Part shown: piece by piece, positions 25,574-39,200 of the stretch
Layout: every line of letters begins with the position of its first letter
How positions within the stretch are numbered: position 1 is the stretch's first letter
Assembly (NCBI GenBank): GCA_964017065.1
Contig: OZ024791.1
Location: 3,047,410 to 3,111,409 of the forward strand
Length of the DNA: 64,000 nucleotides
Source of the DNA: Haliclona indistincta
Lineage: Eukaryota > Porifera > Demospongiae > Haplosclerida > Chalinidae
Direction of reading: 5' to 3'
The notes under the pieces: generated by a model
What the model saw: the letters and a program-made list of their open reading frames with translations, nothing else
Database searches by the model: none
Told to the model about the DNA's origin: nothing
Position numbers and translations under genes: made by a program

Positions 25574-26432
25574 ATGGCTCTTTCTGAACTCAAAAAATCT
25601 CGACGCTCTCTACGTGTCATGGAAGAAGACGACGATTCGGTAGATGATGTCTTTCGTGACCAAATGTCATATGCTTATTACAAGTACCTGGAAGGGATGA
25701 GTAAGACTGACAGCGATCTCAATGAATCCCAACGGACACTCATTCGTGACTCTGCCGCCTCTCATACTAGAGAGATTCACAGCAGGCACACCTGTAGCCA
25801 AGATCAGCTCAGTAGTAGTTCTCAGTTAGCTACGAGTTTGCAAGGTATGGGAGATCGATTTGATGAATTTTTAAACGAAAACCCACGCCTCAACAATATT
25901 CTCGAGTCTGCAATGGACGGGACTGATGGTCAGCCTGATGTGGAATCCCTTATTCATTTCCTGTCTGATGTGGTGACAACTGTGTTTGAATGTGATGAAA
26001 ATGGACAAGGTAATTAGTGACCAGTCCACTACACAATGTGCATTCATTTCTTTCTCTCCAGCTCAAAGCATCAATCTGGGGAGAATAGTAGTAGTGTTCT
26101 GTTACTGCTATCGAGTGTGCAAGTCATTCGTACAGCGTGTCATTGACACAAGTAGTCTTCTGTCGTTCATGGCTAGTTTAGGTAGCTACCTCATCCTGAC
26201 CTTGTTGAAAGTCAGGTTTTATGAATGGTTGGAACAACGAGGTGGATTGGTGAGACCAATAAGATGTGATTTTATATTACCAAGATCATCATTTGTATTT
26301 TTTCTGCAGCGTGCATTTATTGCACCTGATATTTCATCCTTGTTCTCAAAAGTACCGTCTAGTGTGATTCTTGTTGGAGGAGTAACTTTATTGATTGCTC
26401 TAGTATACAGGATATACAGTGGGAAGAAATGA
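25574..26432 (+). CDS. Bcl-2 family protein (BAK/BAX-like)
   Basis: Three exons (25574-26009, 26062-26249, 26310-26432) give 248 residues. A BH3-like helix is at about 85-100 (LATSLQGMGDRFDEFL, with the L..MGD core). BH1 is SINLGRIVVVFCYCYR in exon 2 (NLGR in place of the usual NWGR). BH2 is WLEQRGGL at the exon 2/3 boundary. A C-terminal hydrophobic anchor (VILVGGVTLLIALVYRIY) is followed by SGKK, the layout of a tail-anchored mitochondrial or ER membrane protein. Members of this family control outer-membrane permeability and cell death. Pro- or anti-death activity cannot be read from sequence, though the overall layout is closest to BAK. It starts 126 bp after the SAM gene A stop and is convergent with SAM gene B (205 bp). 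Confidence 0.82.
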
Positions 26433-26637
26433 GTAGACCATAATACATGCCACAGCTGTGCCAACTTTCACATCAATAACATTTTTTAAATGCAATAACA
26501 AAAATGCAATGTTCAAAATTCATGACGGGACCTGGACTGAACTATAAAATCACACTTGCTGTCTTGTGTGATGGCTACACTACTCAATTGTTCTACACAC
26601 ACATAGTTAGTGAGTTTGGCATCAGCGATAGAGCAGG

Positions 26638-29523
26638 TTAGTCAGCCACAAGACGAGCATCGGCCCAAGCATTGCGAATGATTCCTTCAGCCTTGCCAGC
26701 CTGGGGGTGAAGGATAGATACTGGCTCTACCTCTTGATCGGGCCCACCACTGACTGCTGACTTAGCCTGTCGAGTGCTGTAGAAATACAGTGACAATAAT
26801 GTAATGTATGTGTAATAAGCTATAATATGAGAGCCAGAGCCAGAGCTATAATATGAGTGCTATATGATATGAGTCTAAGCCATAGCCAGAGCTATAATAT
26901 GAGTGCTTCGGCATGGAAAAATGTAAAGGTAGGAAATAAGTGAGTGACCATATGCAAAGAAAGGCCCAAGTTACAAGTAGCAACAGCGCATATGGCGGCA
27001 AATTTAATTGTTGATATTACTAATCTATGAGGAAATTCGCTCCTTTCTATTATGCACTCCTGCTATAATTCTAACCTGACACTGTCCTTGTCATCAGCGT
27101 AGATCATAAGTTCCTGGCCTTCAAAGCAACACAGACATTTTGGCTCTCTTCTAAGTTCAAGATCCTTCAAGAACCGGTAGTCGATGAACTGAGTCTCAAC
27201 TACAATCAAACACAGAGATAATGTAAATCACAAACAGAAATATGACACTAACCATCACCACAACAGTTAATGGCGGCTCTGTTCTTTCTCCATCGAATAC
27301 CTTGTCCTGTGACACGCCACTCAGTAGTGGCGATACAACATGGACAGCAACACTACACAAATACAATTAGTTTCTAATTGAAGTGAGCCTGAGCAAGATC
27401 AAGTGAATGCACAGATATTGACAAGCACAAAACAAAGAGACAGCTAGAAATCTATATTTCAAGAAGCAGAAATCAAGGGGTGGTCTAAATTGTGAAGCTG
27501 ATGTGTGACTTACATGGAAACAAAATTCTCCACAGTTACGATGGTATGCTAAAGAGAGAACTGGAGTTGTTCCAGTCCAGAGAGCCTTGCTACGATCAGC
27601 ATCCCGCTTGTGCTTTTTAAGGAGTACTAGAAACTCCATGAACTGGATACGGTCACCTGAAGAGAATTAGACAATGAGAGAGAGATATCAACGAATAGTC
27701 AGAAAAACTGTACTTAAACTGTAAACTGTTTACCGTACTTGGGCTTCTTGTGCAGCAGTTTTTACGTACTCAATGTAGAATAAAATTAATGTTTGAAGCA
27801 ACATGAATATAATCTACTGGTAAACACCATGCTCCAACTACTCTTGTGAAGTGTAATGATTACGTGTTCTGCTTTCTACATTCATGAAGTGAGGAGGAAG
27901 ATTTGACTATGAATAAGTGTGAACATAAACGGCTCCGTGCCCAGAACTGACTAGTTGGAATCAGCATCTAAAGAGGCATATTTTAAAGGGTCAAGCTCTG
28001 GGACCAAGTTGAATCACTGGTTCTTCGCACTATCACATAAAGTTCGCCACAAAAGTGTTAAAACCACGCCCATATGAATAATAATGAGTCCGAGCACCAA
28101 TGCATTTCTAATTCTGTAGCCGCCTATGAGTGTGAGTATACAAAATGTGAACTAGAAGGCAAAATATAAAAGTTTAGTGAGAGGCTAAAGAGGACCATCA
28201 ATAGACAGCTGGGTACAGTGAGTTATAGACAAGGAAAAGGCTGAGAATGTACTGATTCTCAACTGTGACCTGACTGTGACTAAATAAAACTGTGACATGC
28301 ATATACAGAATATCTCATTGGAAGAACATTATTGTAGAGCTATTTGTGAAAATTTAATGCATTGAGCTCGTCAAAATTGCAAAATTTTGATCCTGTCAAA
28401 ATTAAGTGAAATTTTTAGCCGTAAAAACAGTTCGGTTCCTTCAATCACTTGACCTTGATTACATTCTGGTGAGGGCAAAGTGTTACAGCAAATAATTTGG
28501 GCTTTAAGCAACGTGCACCTGGTGACGATCACATATTTAAATTTGCGAACAGAACAGTCAAATGAGTATTGTGTGGGTCAATAGTTTAGTAGAAATTTTA
28601 TCCAATACAAACCACAAAAGCTGTAGAACTGTTTATGAGAAGTTCACTATAGCTAAAACCTAATAATGCTTTGTGTAGACTAATTACTTCAGGATCACAA
28701 GGTCTGTGAGTGAAGCTGCTTCTGGTTCCAAAACCATAACCAAAACAGGTGCAATAAAAAAATACACAATGTAGATGTTCATTGATTTTGAATTAATATC
28801 GACATTATCTCTATCATAGACACACTGGGTACAAGCAACAACATGAACTAGACATTATAGTGCTGCATTGTTGCTTGATAATGGTACAATACAGGACTCT
28901 TGTTCTCACTTCTCAAGTGCTGATCAGGGCATGTGTAGGAGCAAAACTGCTGTCATAACTGACAGAGTCAATTACCATTGCTTATAGACACATAGACAGC
29001 AACAATCATGATGGACAGCAGGCACACATGTACTCACCCAGTACAGCACATCCCAGCTCTTTCATGTGATCCTCTGTCAATGCCATCAGCACAGGTCCGG
29101 AGATCTTGTTCTCAATGAAAGGCTTTGCCATGAACTCCATACCGATTGGCTTGAGATAGCGTTCCACTACATCATTCTCAGACCATTCTAAGGGTACAAA
29201 AATCATTCACACCGAGGCTAATTAACCAATAAAACACAACTAATTTGCTTGCTGTTTGCATGGTGGGCGGGTTTGTGTGGGAGTTTGGTAATGAACAATT
29301 CGCTCCAGACGATCGGCTCCAGCTTATTGCACAAGTACAATGTAGTATTTTAACTACCGAATGCAACTAGATATAACGCAAAGCATTCTTAGGAAGCAAC
29401 ACACTATAAAACTGACTAAACACTACACATACCACAAACTTGAACAGGATCCAGGTCGCGCACGAATTCCTCCACCTCCTTGCGCTTAGATCGTGGTTGG
29501 GTAGTAACTAATTCCTGTGCCAT
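26638..29523 (-). CDS. SAM-domain protein, copy B (inverted paralogue)
   Basis: The same six-exon structure as the gene at 23449, on the opposite strand; the start ATG is at 29523 (MAQELVTTQPRSKRKEVEEF) and the stop TAA at 26640-26638 after ARLVAD. The SAM domain (EWSENDVVERYLKPIG, MALTEDHMKELGCAVLG) and the Cys-rich module (CCPCCIATTEWRVTG, KCLCCFEGQELMIYADDKD) are well conserved, with about three quarters of residues alike to copy A by eye. Introns are longer; the one at about 27659-29036 is 1.4 kb without a recognised element. Its promoter faces the p190 RhoGAP gene. Function unknown. Confidence 0.85.
26823..26906. repeat. short tandem repeat, unit about 50 bp
   Basis: The string AGAGCTATAATATGAGTGC is present twice (about 26841 and 26888) within a run of GAGCCA and ATATGAG variants, in an intron of SAM gene B. 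Confidence 0.6.
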
Positions 29524-30282
29524 AGTTATACGAACAGAAAAAGGATCAAAAAAGGAAGAGAGTTGTTCTTGGATGGAGCGACCTTTTCTGCGAAGGGGCG
29601 AAGGGTCGAGTCAGCGAGGGCACAAATAATCAACTCAGCTCCCGCGGGAACGCCCTTCATGCCGGAAATACTTTTGCACAATAACTACAATAACACAATA
29701 ACTAGAAATGTAATTTTAGGGCAAAGCAGTTAGCAAAGCAACTATTGTATTTGTCTGCGCACATAATGCGGTTCGATTGCTATTAGTATATTGTACTACA
29801 TTGCAGTTCAATAGCTAGCTCATCTTCCGCCCAGGGAGTGCAGTCCGTATGTCGATCATCATTTTGGAGGCGTGGTTATTTTGAATTAATTATCCAGAAC
29901 ACATTTTGCTCAAGCAGGACAAACATTTCGTCACTGTTGTGTTGTAGTCGTGTCGGGAGTTAGGCTCCTCCGGCTACGTGAATCTACACTGCTCCGGTTG
30001 AACGGCGATCTTTAACGAGTGCAAAAGAGGTAAGATGTGTGCTATGTACAGTTATGAAAATAGTGCGTCTGTGATCGAGACACGAACAAGGGCTGCACAT
30101 TATCTACACATCAAGATCGATGGTGACAATGTCGTACGTACGTAGTTTCTGAATGTAAAAAAGCTGTTATTCTGCAGTATACACAGTTATAGGTGTATTT
30201 TCTGACAAGATCCCACCTCTGCTTGTTCACAAATTAACAAACGTGCTAAGTGACAAAACGTGTTATTTTTCACCTCCTAGGC
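29524..30282. other. divergent spacer with probable 5' UTR exon of the RhoGAP gene
   Basis: The first coding ATG of the RhoGAP gene (30283) lies three bases behind a TAG acceptor (CACCTCCTAG), and a GTAAGA donor is at about 30030 (AAAAGAG|GTAAGA). An untranslated exon ending at about 30029 is therefore likely, with the promoter near 29800-29950. Inferred from splice signals. Confidence 0.45.
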
Positions 30283-33200
30283 ATGGCTGGAACTCCAAGA
30301 TTAGCTACCAAGATGTCTACCATTACTGTAGCTGTGGTAGGACTTACAGCTTCAGCTCATCAAGCAATGAATGGTGAAGGTGCTGGTAAATCTTGCTTGT
30401 GCAACCGGTTTGTGTGGCCTCATGCTGATCACTACTACACCAATCATCCATACATCGTGAACTATAGCGAGTTCGGTAGTAGTGTTATTAATAATAGCCA
30501 CTTTCTCTACTGGGGAGAGACTACTTGCTCTTTAGAAGATGGCTCAAATGTCCTCTTTCGAGTGGTGGAGCACACAGGTTAGTGATCTCTCTCAATTGGA
30601 TGTGTTTTCGTAAATTTCAAGATGATGTTTACTAATCTACAGCTCGTTTATCCTGTACTGCTAGTAACTGTTAAGTCTGTCCTTGGTCTCTGTATATTAA
30701 ACAGAAGGTCCCTGTTTGTTTTAGAACACTCACTTTTTCCATGTCGCCAGTGATTGATAAAGTAGCTTCCTATTGGCTTGAGAGGGATGTATACACTCAC
30801 ACATGCATGGATTAGCTTGCACAGTCACACACATCTAACATGAGGTGAAGTACTAACACTTGTGTCAGCAGTTGTGATACATGACAACATTCCAACAGCC
30901 TACATGTCATTTCCTTCATTTTACACATGGCTTACTCAATGTTCAATAGCCAGCAATATCAATATTTTATTGATATCATTTTGTTGCTATCTCAGGATTA
31001 TTGCTTTGTTGTTGATCCTGTCTGATTTTCATTGGGTCAGTTGCAACCTATACTTTGATCAATTCATGATTTTAGTCTTGTTTTCAAAATTAATTGGCTT
31101 CAGTATCAAAACTTCTTGTGTATAACAAGATTAAGGTATAGTTGTGCTGTTGTATTGTTTGCCAAGTACAGTCATAGCAAGAGTACATGAGTAGAGTATT
31201 ACTGACAACAAGCTGTTGCTGGCTTTTTTATATTGGCTTTTTAAAAAGTAAACTTGGCATTGTTGTAGATTATGAGTTCTAGTTTGCGGCACAGTAGTCT
31301 GTTTGTTGTATTTGACATGATTATTCACCACAGACATCACATCTGTGTGGCTGTCTTGCCTGGGGAATTTGGTATATCAGTGTTTGATGACAAGATGTAC
31401 TGTGTGTATCTGTTTTCCTATACTTTGAACCAGTGCTTTGAACTTATCTTTGTGAAAGATATTGATTAAAATATTATACAACTCCCATATTTTGTTGGAT
31501 GTCTGGCTTCTGTTATTAAAATTTGTATGTTTTTGTCGTCATGCTGTGTACTGTCTTGAGTGAGTCACATATTTGATTGCACTTGTCAACTTTCACTTCA
31601 TGTAGTTGCAGCATGTGATCACATAATTGTAAACTGTTGATGCAAAGCTAAGCAATCTTGTAGTATATGCCAGCAACAGATGTGCTTATTTAAATATACC
31701 ATAATATATGCTGAAGTCATAATTCTGACGTGTTTGACATCACTTTTCATGAGTTTGCTTTTTTATTATAGTGTGTGTGTGTGTGCGTGTGACGTGTGTG
31801 TTACTTTCACATCATATACGGTATTTGAGTTGCTTGGGATCATTAATTTCGTTGGGATATGTCTGATTTTCAAAGACAAGAAATGTGTACTCAAGCAGTC
31901 GAGCTATATAAAATAGGAAGCAACATCAAACAATAGATAGAACCCAGCAATATTTAACAGTTTTGTGCTCATAATATTACGTCTAGCAAAAAGTATAATT
32001 GTGTCTAGAATTTTGGTTCTCTTCTTTGAATTTTTCTTAAACAATTATGTCTTGCCGTAGAGTAATTTCATGTGCTACGCTATACTATGCTTTTGGTGCA
32101 CTCACAATTTGCATGTGATTTTTAGCGGTTGGTGCTATAGCAGTACTTTGTTGAATTATCATCATTCATGACTTTATTTGTGGTCAGAAACTTAGCACAT
32201 ATATGGTCCTTTGCTATATGAAAGGTATTGCTTGTGTAAACTGCTGTATGCATGTATGGAACGCATCCATAAAATGTACTCATTTTACACTTGACATGGT
32301 TGACATAATTATTATATATTACTTTTGTTGTTTTATTATAGAGTTTGTTGAAGACAATTCTTTGAAGGCCTTTTCATTTCAAAAACCATATCACAAACGT
32401 GTAGCCGCTGTCAAGATGAATTCAGGTATGTGTTGTGTAAGTTGAGAGTGTGAAAGAGGATAGTAGATTTTTGGAATTGATGACATTTTTGATGTCTTTT
32501 GGTTGACTCTGAAAGCTCTCATTGCAAACTTGTGCATAATACTATCGGATTAGTTTCAGTTAGTACATGTTGAATGGTACTATTGCCATTATTAATGATA
32601 CACACAATATTTCTTTACTTTAGGAGGCAAAGTAGCTTATGTCAATCCTAATCAACTCACATTACCTGAAGAATATGCTAATGTTGGCCGTTTTCCTGAC
32701 AGAGGCATAGTAGTAGAGGGCTTCATTCTCTGCATTGACCTCTCAGTACCGTTTGGACCTCAAAGAGAGTTCTTCAATAAACTGATCAGCAGTGTACAGG
32801 GTACCAAGAAGCCTGTGGTTATTGCCTGCACTAAGATGGACATGGCATTGCCTGACAACATATCTGTAGTAAAAGAAGCAGTAGACAAATTGAAGAAAGT
32901 ACCACCTATGATAGAAGTGTCTGCACATGAAGATGTTAATGTTGATGTATGCTTTCTTGCACTTGCTCATTTGATAGACAGCAAGAAGCCCCGAACCAGA
33001 GTGATTCTTTATGAAGAGGCAAAATCAATTGTTGATGCTCGTGTGAAAAAGAACGAGAACTCATTCCAAGCAGTTCTGGATTGGAAGTTGGTAGACTTCA
33101 CAATGGAAACAGAGGCAGCTTTAGAGCTAGTGAAGAAGGAGGTGGAGTGGCAGAGTGTAGCCCAACTAAAGGGAACAGAACGGTGCAAGAAACTGGTCAA

Positions 33201-36200
33201 AATGAAGATGAGTGAACTATGGTTGAAAGCTGTCGAAAAGCAGAAAAAGATGTTCTTTGAAGTTCTTCCCAGTTCTGTTAGTACCTTGCTACAGGATGTT
33301 ACTTTAGCAGACACAGTTGATTCTTGCCTCACACGAATAATGAACCATGAACAGTTTCCTGATCACTTTGTTGATGTGGATCGCTGGGAGGAAAACAAGG
33401 AATTTCTATTCAGATTCTCAGTCCAGGTTCCCGTGTCGATTCTAAAGGGAGAAGGTGGTCTGAAGTGCATCCAAGAACATATGCAGCAGCTTCAGAGTGT
33501 TCTTAAGGAGGAGAGAGCAAAGGTCAAAATCAAGAACGTGTTGGAAAATACCTCAGCACTACTGCCAGGTACGTACAAGGGGTAGATTACTATATATGAA
33601 GTACTATAAGATATTTTTCAGCAGGAAGTCAATATTTCATAGATAGACTGTATAATGTACATGTGAAAAACACTGTAGATGGGGTTGTGCTGTATCAGTA
33701 TGCTACTATCTGATTACGAGCAGTGTGTGTTGTTACTCTCATTCACTTTATTCTTGTTCTATTCAAGGTGTACCAGTTCAGGTTGCAATGGACCAGCTAG
33801 GTCTAGTTGAAGATGCTAAACTTGTCTCAGATAAAGTTCTACAGTCAATGTTTCAGGACAGGATGAATGTTATAGAGCAGTCGTGTATCGATGATATCCA
33901 CGAATTATTGCTGGAGCGAGCTGACCTTTTTATAAATCACTTTCCTGATCCTAAAGACATCAGTACTGCTGTACAGGTAAACAATGTAGTTTATTATTCC
34001 GTTTAAAATTTTTACATTACTTTAGGATGACTCTCGGTTTAAGCGGCTTGATCTTGCCCCTACACAGCGCACTGGTGCTATCGTGAAGCACATTAGTCAT
34101 ATGGAAGTGTTAAATAGAGGACCTTACTATACGCCAGACCTAGTATCCAGTCTCGAGAAGCTCGTGCCAAGGTACATTTTGCAATAATCAGAGCAATTGA
34201 GTTTACTTGATCTTCCATCAGTTTACAACACCTTCAGGATTGTCGCCATGGTCACTGGACTCTGGAGGTAGATAGTCCTACATTCAACATAGCCATAGTC
34301 AGCATGGAGCAGGAAAGTGGCGTGATACTGAGGAGTGACATCAAGGTATAGCAGTGAAAAACTCTTAAATCTAAGTGCTAGTCTAGAAGATATACTTTAA
34401 AGCTTTGGTGTTAAGAAACTTGAAACTGTTGTGTCTTTGTGTAACTATAATCGAGGCTTGTCTGTGTGTAAATCAGTCAGATTTGATTAGCATAGGCACT
34501 CCTTTCTTATGGTGTAGTGTGGAAAGTGCCTTTCAGTGATTGAACATGAAGACCATACATTATTATCTGTCTGTGTTTGCTATAATAGAACCAGTGTTCA
34601 GGAGCAGACATGTATGATGTGGAAGGTAGACAAGTCCATCTTAGAATAGGCTGTTTCCATAGTGATGTGACGTCACTAGTCACTGAAAGATTTGTTCCTC
34701 AAGGTATTGAAATGAGATTGAAAACAGATTGGTAACAGCGTACTGATGTGCAGGTCTGGTAATGTTGTGCTCAAACGAACAAGAGATTGATTGGTTGGAG
34801 AAATTATCAGAAGAATTGCTGATTCCTTCATCCTCCTCATTGTACACATGTCAACATTATCGTGGTATTCCCATGGTTCTGGTAGTTCTCGATAGCGAGT
34901 ATATTGAGGGAACAAGCACCAGGTTTGTCGTTTTTTCTCAATATATAAATTTAATGCTCAATTCTTTTATTCTCAGTTCTTTGTATAACAAGGCTAAGAA
35001 GCTTACTTCTAGGCTGCAATGTGTATTGGTTGCTGCTAGACCAGTTGAACTCCCAGGCAGGCTTACTTCCTCGGAGACTACCAACTCATTTCTCTTCTCA
35101 CTGTTTGACTCTGCTCAACACAGGCACCTGTTCTATAACTCCACTCTCTCAGTCGAGCCTGATGGACTTAAGTAAGCTTAAACCACTCACTGACCCTGTC
35201 TTCTGATTGATACAAATGTTTTAAAATTGTCTTTCAACCAATTCGTCCTATATCTATAATTCCTAAGTCATTTGGATTTATTGTTTGTCGTTTATCCTCC
35301 TGTTATTATTCCTCCTCCAGTATTGGTGTGTTTGCTCTTCCTGGAGATCCATTTTCTTCAGATAAGATTGCTGCTGCTATTGCTTGCCAGCAATTGGTTG
35401 CATTTAATAATCGAAGTAAAACAGTGTATGTCAAGACAGCTCTTGAACGCCAACACAAGCTAGTGTCTCTACCAATCTATTCCACACTCAGTAAGCGACA
35501 CACTATTTCTGTATGCTGTGTACATTCATGTTATTTTTTTCACTTATAGATGCTGTCGATTTTCGCTCTCATCCTTTTCTTGGTTTTGTTATTTTCTTTT
35601 CTGCAGAGAGGAAGGCATCGCATAGTTGTGTTCAGTAAGTGGTAAAACAAATTTGCTGCTGATTATGAAACAATTAGTTAAAAAACTGTCATCTAAAACG
35701 AAGTGTCGTACTTGACGGATAGACAGATTGTAATCTGGTCTTGTACTGGCTACTATAATATTGTTGATAGGGAATTCTCTCCATTGTGCTTGTCTTGTTT
35801 CATACCTCTTACCTAGCTGTGAGATATTTTTATTATAAGTGCTATACACACCCTATTGCCTGCTGTGATTGTGTGCAACACATAGTTTTGCATCGAGCTT
35901 TTGAAGCATTGCGCTTGAGCCTACTTGTTCTATATGAACACTAGCTTGTGCTAATCTGTGCTGTATGATAAATACAGAACTGGTGATGTGCCCACACAGT
36001 TTACAGTTTTATTGTGCATACCTCACCAGCTATAAAAACTGCTCATGGTAGTACTGTGACTCTTCTGATCTATTACTGACAAAATATTGCTTTGCTCTGT
36101 AAGCAACTCACTATTAGCATCTGATCATAGTTTGTCCTGTTAGTAGTTGTCTGTCTTCTTTTTAAGAATCTTGATCATATCAAAGTCTATGCCTAGCACT

Positions 36201-39200
36201 GACCTCATGGTGCATCACAATTCACAAGCACAATGTTCATGTATTATTTGTTGGTAATCTGTTGAATATGTTACGAATCGTTTTGCAACCCAGACCGGGC
36301 TGGCCTGTTTTGAATCGGTCTGGCCCGTTTCCAAACTACAAAAGTACATCAGGCCGTTTTAAAACTAGCTATTACGTGTATCCCAGATCAGGAGCCCATA
36401 ATGAGAAGGAGCGACACTCATGAGCGTGTATAACAGTGCAGCAGCAGTGCAGCAATAAGATAGTATGGTTTGTATGGCGACATTGGTGGGCCCTAAAAAC
36501 CATACTATCGTACAACTCAGAAAGGTTGATTATACAGGGCAGGCCCGTTGAGCGTTAGACACGATGCATTGAATGGTGTATCTCTGTGGTGTACCCAGGA
36601 CATTACTAAATTACTGATTACTACAAAAGTAACGTTTTAGCTCTCTCCTAGGCTGAGAGTGCATCATGCACATGCATGGTGAATGTGACGTGACGGTGAA
36701 TCGAATATCTTTGCGGAAAGGCAGCTACATGTAGTTCATGCACCAACGTGCTTTCTGTGTCATTTTTATGTTTATACTAGTTGTTATTGTACTAGCTAAA
36801 GCTACTGTGCTTGTATAATGTTCCACAAATGAGAAATCTCCTCACTTTGAGTTGATGCAGCCAATGGCATAGATCAGAAATACAGTACCGTGTACTTTAT
36901 TAGTTTATTATATATGACGCAGTGAAAAGATTTTGCTCGCTGCTGCACAAGTCTCTCCCAGCAGTGCAGCATGCCTAGTTCGTCCTGGCGCCCACGGTCG
37001 GGAGGAAAGTGTTCAGTCAAGGAGGAGCTCAGTCCAAAACCGTCAGTGCTCGCATCATGAATGTAGCTACTAAGCTATAGCTGTACGACACGCTTATACC
37101 ATAGTTACACAGAAAAAATGTCATATACAAACATGCGTACTTGTGTCGTTCAGATAAATCACTGGCCGGCCAGTGAAACAGGCTGGCCGGCTTTAAAACG
37201 GACCAGCGGTTGTAAATCGGTCTGTAACAAATATATCATGACGCTATGCTGATGTCACTATGTGATATTGTCTTGCTTGGGTTGTGTGTGTTAGAAATTC
37301 CTAATGTCTATTTTCTACTACAGGTGGCTTGTACCTAGACTGCACTCTGTTCCTGTGCTGCTTGTAGCCATTACTCAAAACAACACCAGCCAGCTAGTAA
37401 GAGAAGGAGAACAGCTTACTAAACAGCTCAAAAAGGCAGAGTTTATACAAGTGTCTGAGGATGATTTTGATAGTGAGTCTCTTTCTGAATATGTACATGT
37501 AGTTATTATTTCCCCTTCTCTTTCCTATAGTTTCCAGTCTAGTAGACTTCTACCTCACTTGTTTCTTTACTCGATTCTCTTCATGGAAGGCTCAGCCACT
37601 TTCTGATGATGCCCACACTAAGATATTTAAAAGGAAGCCCAAGGTCCTGCCCAATCGTCCACTCCCTGATGCCCCGTCACACATTAGTCTTTCTTTATCG
37701 GAATCCTCTATGACACGAAGCTCCAGCAGCAGATATTCATTAGGTATGAAGAATGAGTAGTGAGACATGCCATTTGTGTATAGTGGATGTGATAAATTTG
37801 GAAATGTGCCAAAATTTTCTCAAATAATGTTTTTGAAGTATGTGGTGACTCTGTTAATGTGACTCTGTTATTTGTGTTGATTAGTTGTGTTTTGTAATAT
37901 CTCTCATGAGAACAGTCTTTGTGTTAATTTATGTCTAATGTGTAGAATGCTGACTGTCTGTCTGTCTGTTCATTTCACACTGTTCTCCCTATTTAAGCCC
38001 TGGTAGTTTTTGTACATTTTTAGTTCAGTTCTTGGTTTGTACTTGCATTGTTGAGTTAATACAAATATTTTAAGTACGATATCACATTTGGCGACGAGAG
38101 TAAAGAACTCACAGCTATGGCTGCAGTTTATGGAAAGCTACAGGAATTTCAACCTGAATCAGAGTCAATCAAGGCCTACCTGGAAAGAGTGACACTGTAC
38201 TTCAAGGCTAATACCATCGATGACGACAAGAAAGTACCAATACTACTGAGTTCCATAGGATCATCGACGTACGCCACTCTTAGTGATCTCCTCGCACCAG
38301 ATACCCCAGGAACTAAGTCCTTCGAAGAAATTTCAACAAAGTTGAATGACCATTTTCTGCCCAAAAGATCGACCATAGCAGAGAGATTTCAATTCCACAA
38401 GCGAAATCAAGAAGTAGGCGAAAGTGTAGCCGAGTACGACGCCGCGCTGAGGAAGTTGGCAGTCAACTGCAAATTTGGCACCGTGCTACAGGAGACGCTA
38501 CGTGATCGTTTTGTGTGTGGTCTACGACACGAAGCTATCCAACGCCGACTACTGTCTGAAACAGCATTAACGTACGCCAAGGCAATTGAGACAGCCAGAG
38601 CTATGGAAGCTGCTGACCAAGACACCCGAGCCTTCAAAAGACCAGACTTATCAGTGCACAAGCTGAGTAAAGGTCGTTTTCAGAAGAGCAAACCGCAGAC
38701 AAGCACTACCAAGCACAATCGTGATCAGCAACAACCTTGCTACAGATGTGGACGCTCAAACCATGGTTCAAGCGAGTGCAAATTTAAAGATGCTCAATGC
38801 CACGCCTGCGGAAAGACAGGACACATTGCATCGGTTTGCCGCTCAAAGGCCTCCTCCGTTTCCAAGAAACAAAAGTCGAAGACGCACCTCGTACAGAATG
38901 CTGAACAGTCTTCAGAGGAGAGCAGTGATGAAGGTTTCAAAATACACAACCTGGTCAAGCGATCACCTGACCCTATAGTAGTCCAGTTGCAACTCAACGG
39001 AAAATTTCTCGACATGGAAGTCGACACTGGAGCAGCTCTATCAGTGATATCCGAAGCAACTAGACGTGACGTATTCCCCAATGACACATTGCATCCTTCC
39101 AATCTGATCCTCAAGACATACACTAACGAACGAATGGAAGTTACTGGTACTCTCAACATGCGAGTCAGATATGGAAATCAGAAACAGAAGCTAGTACTCG

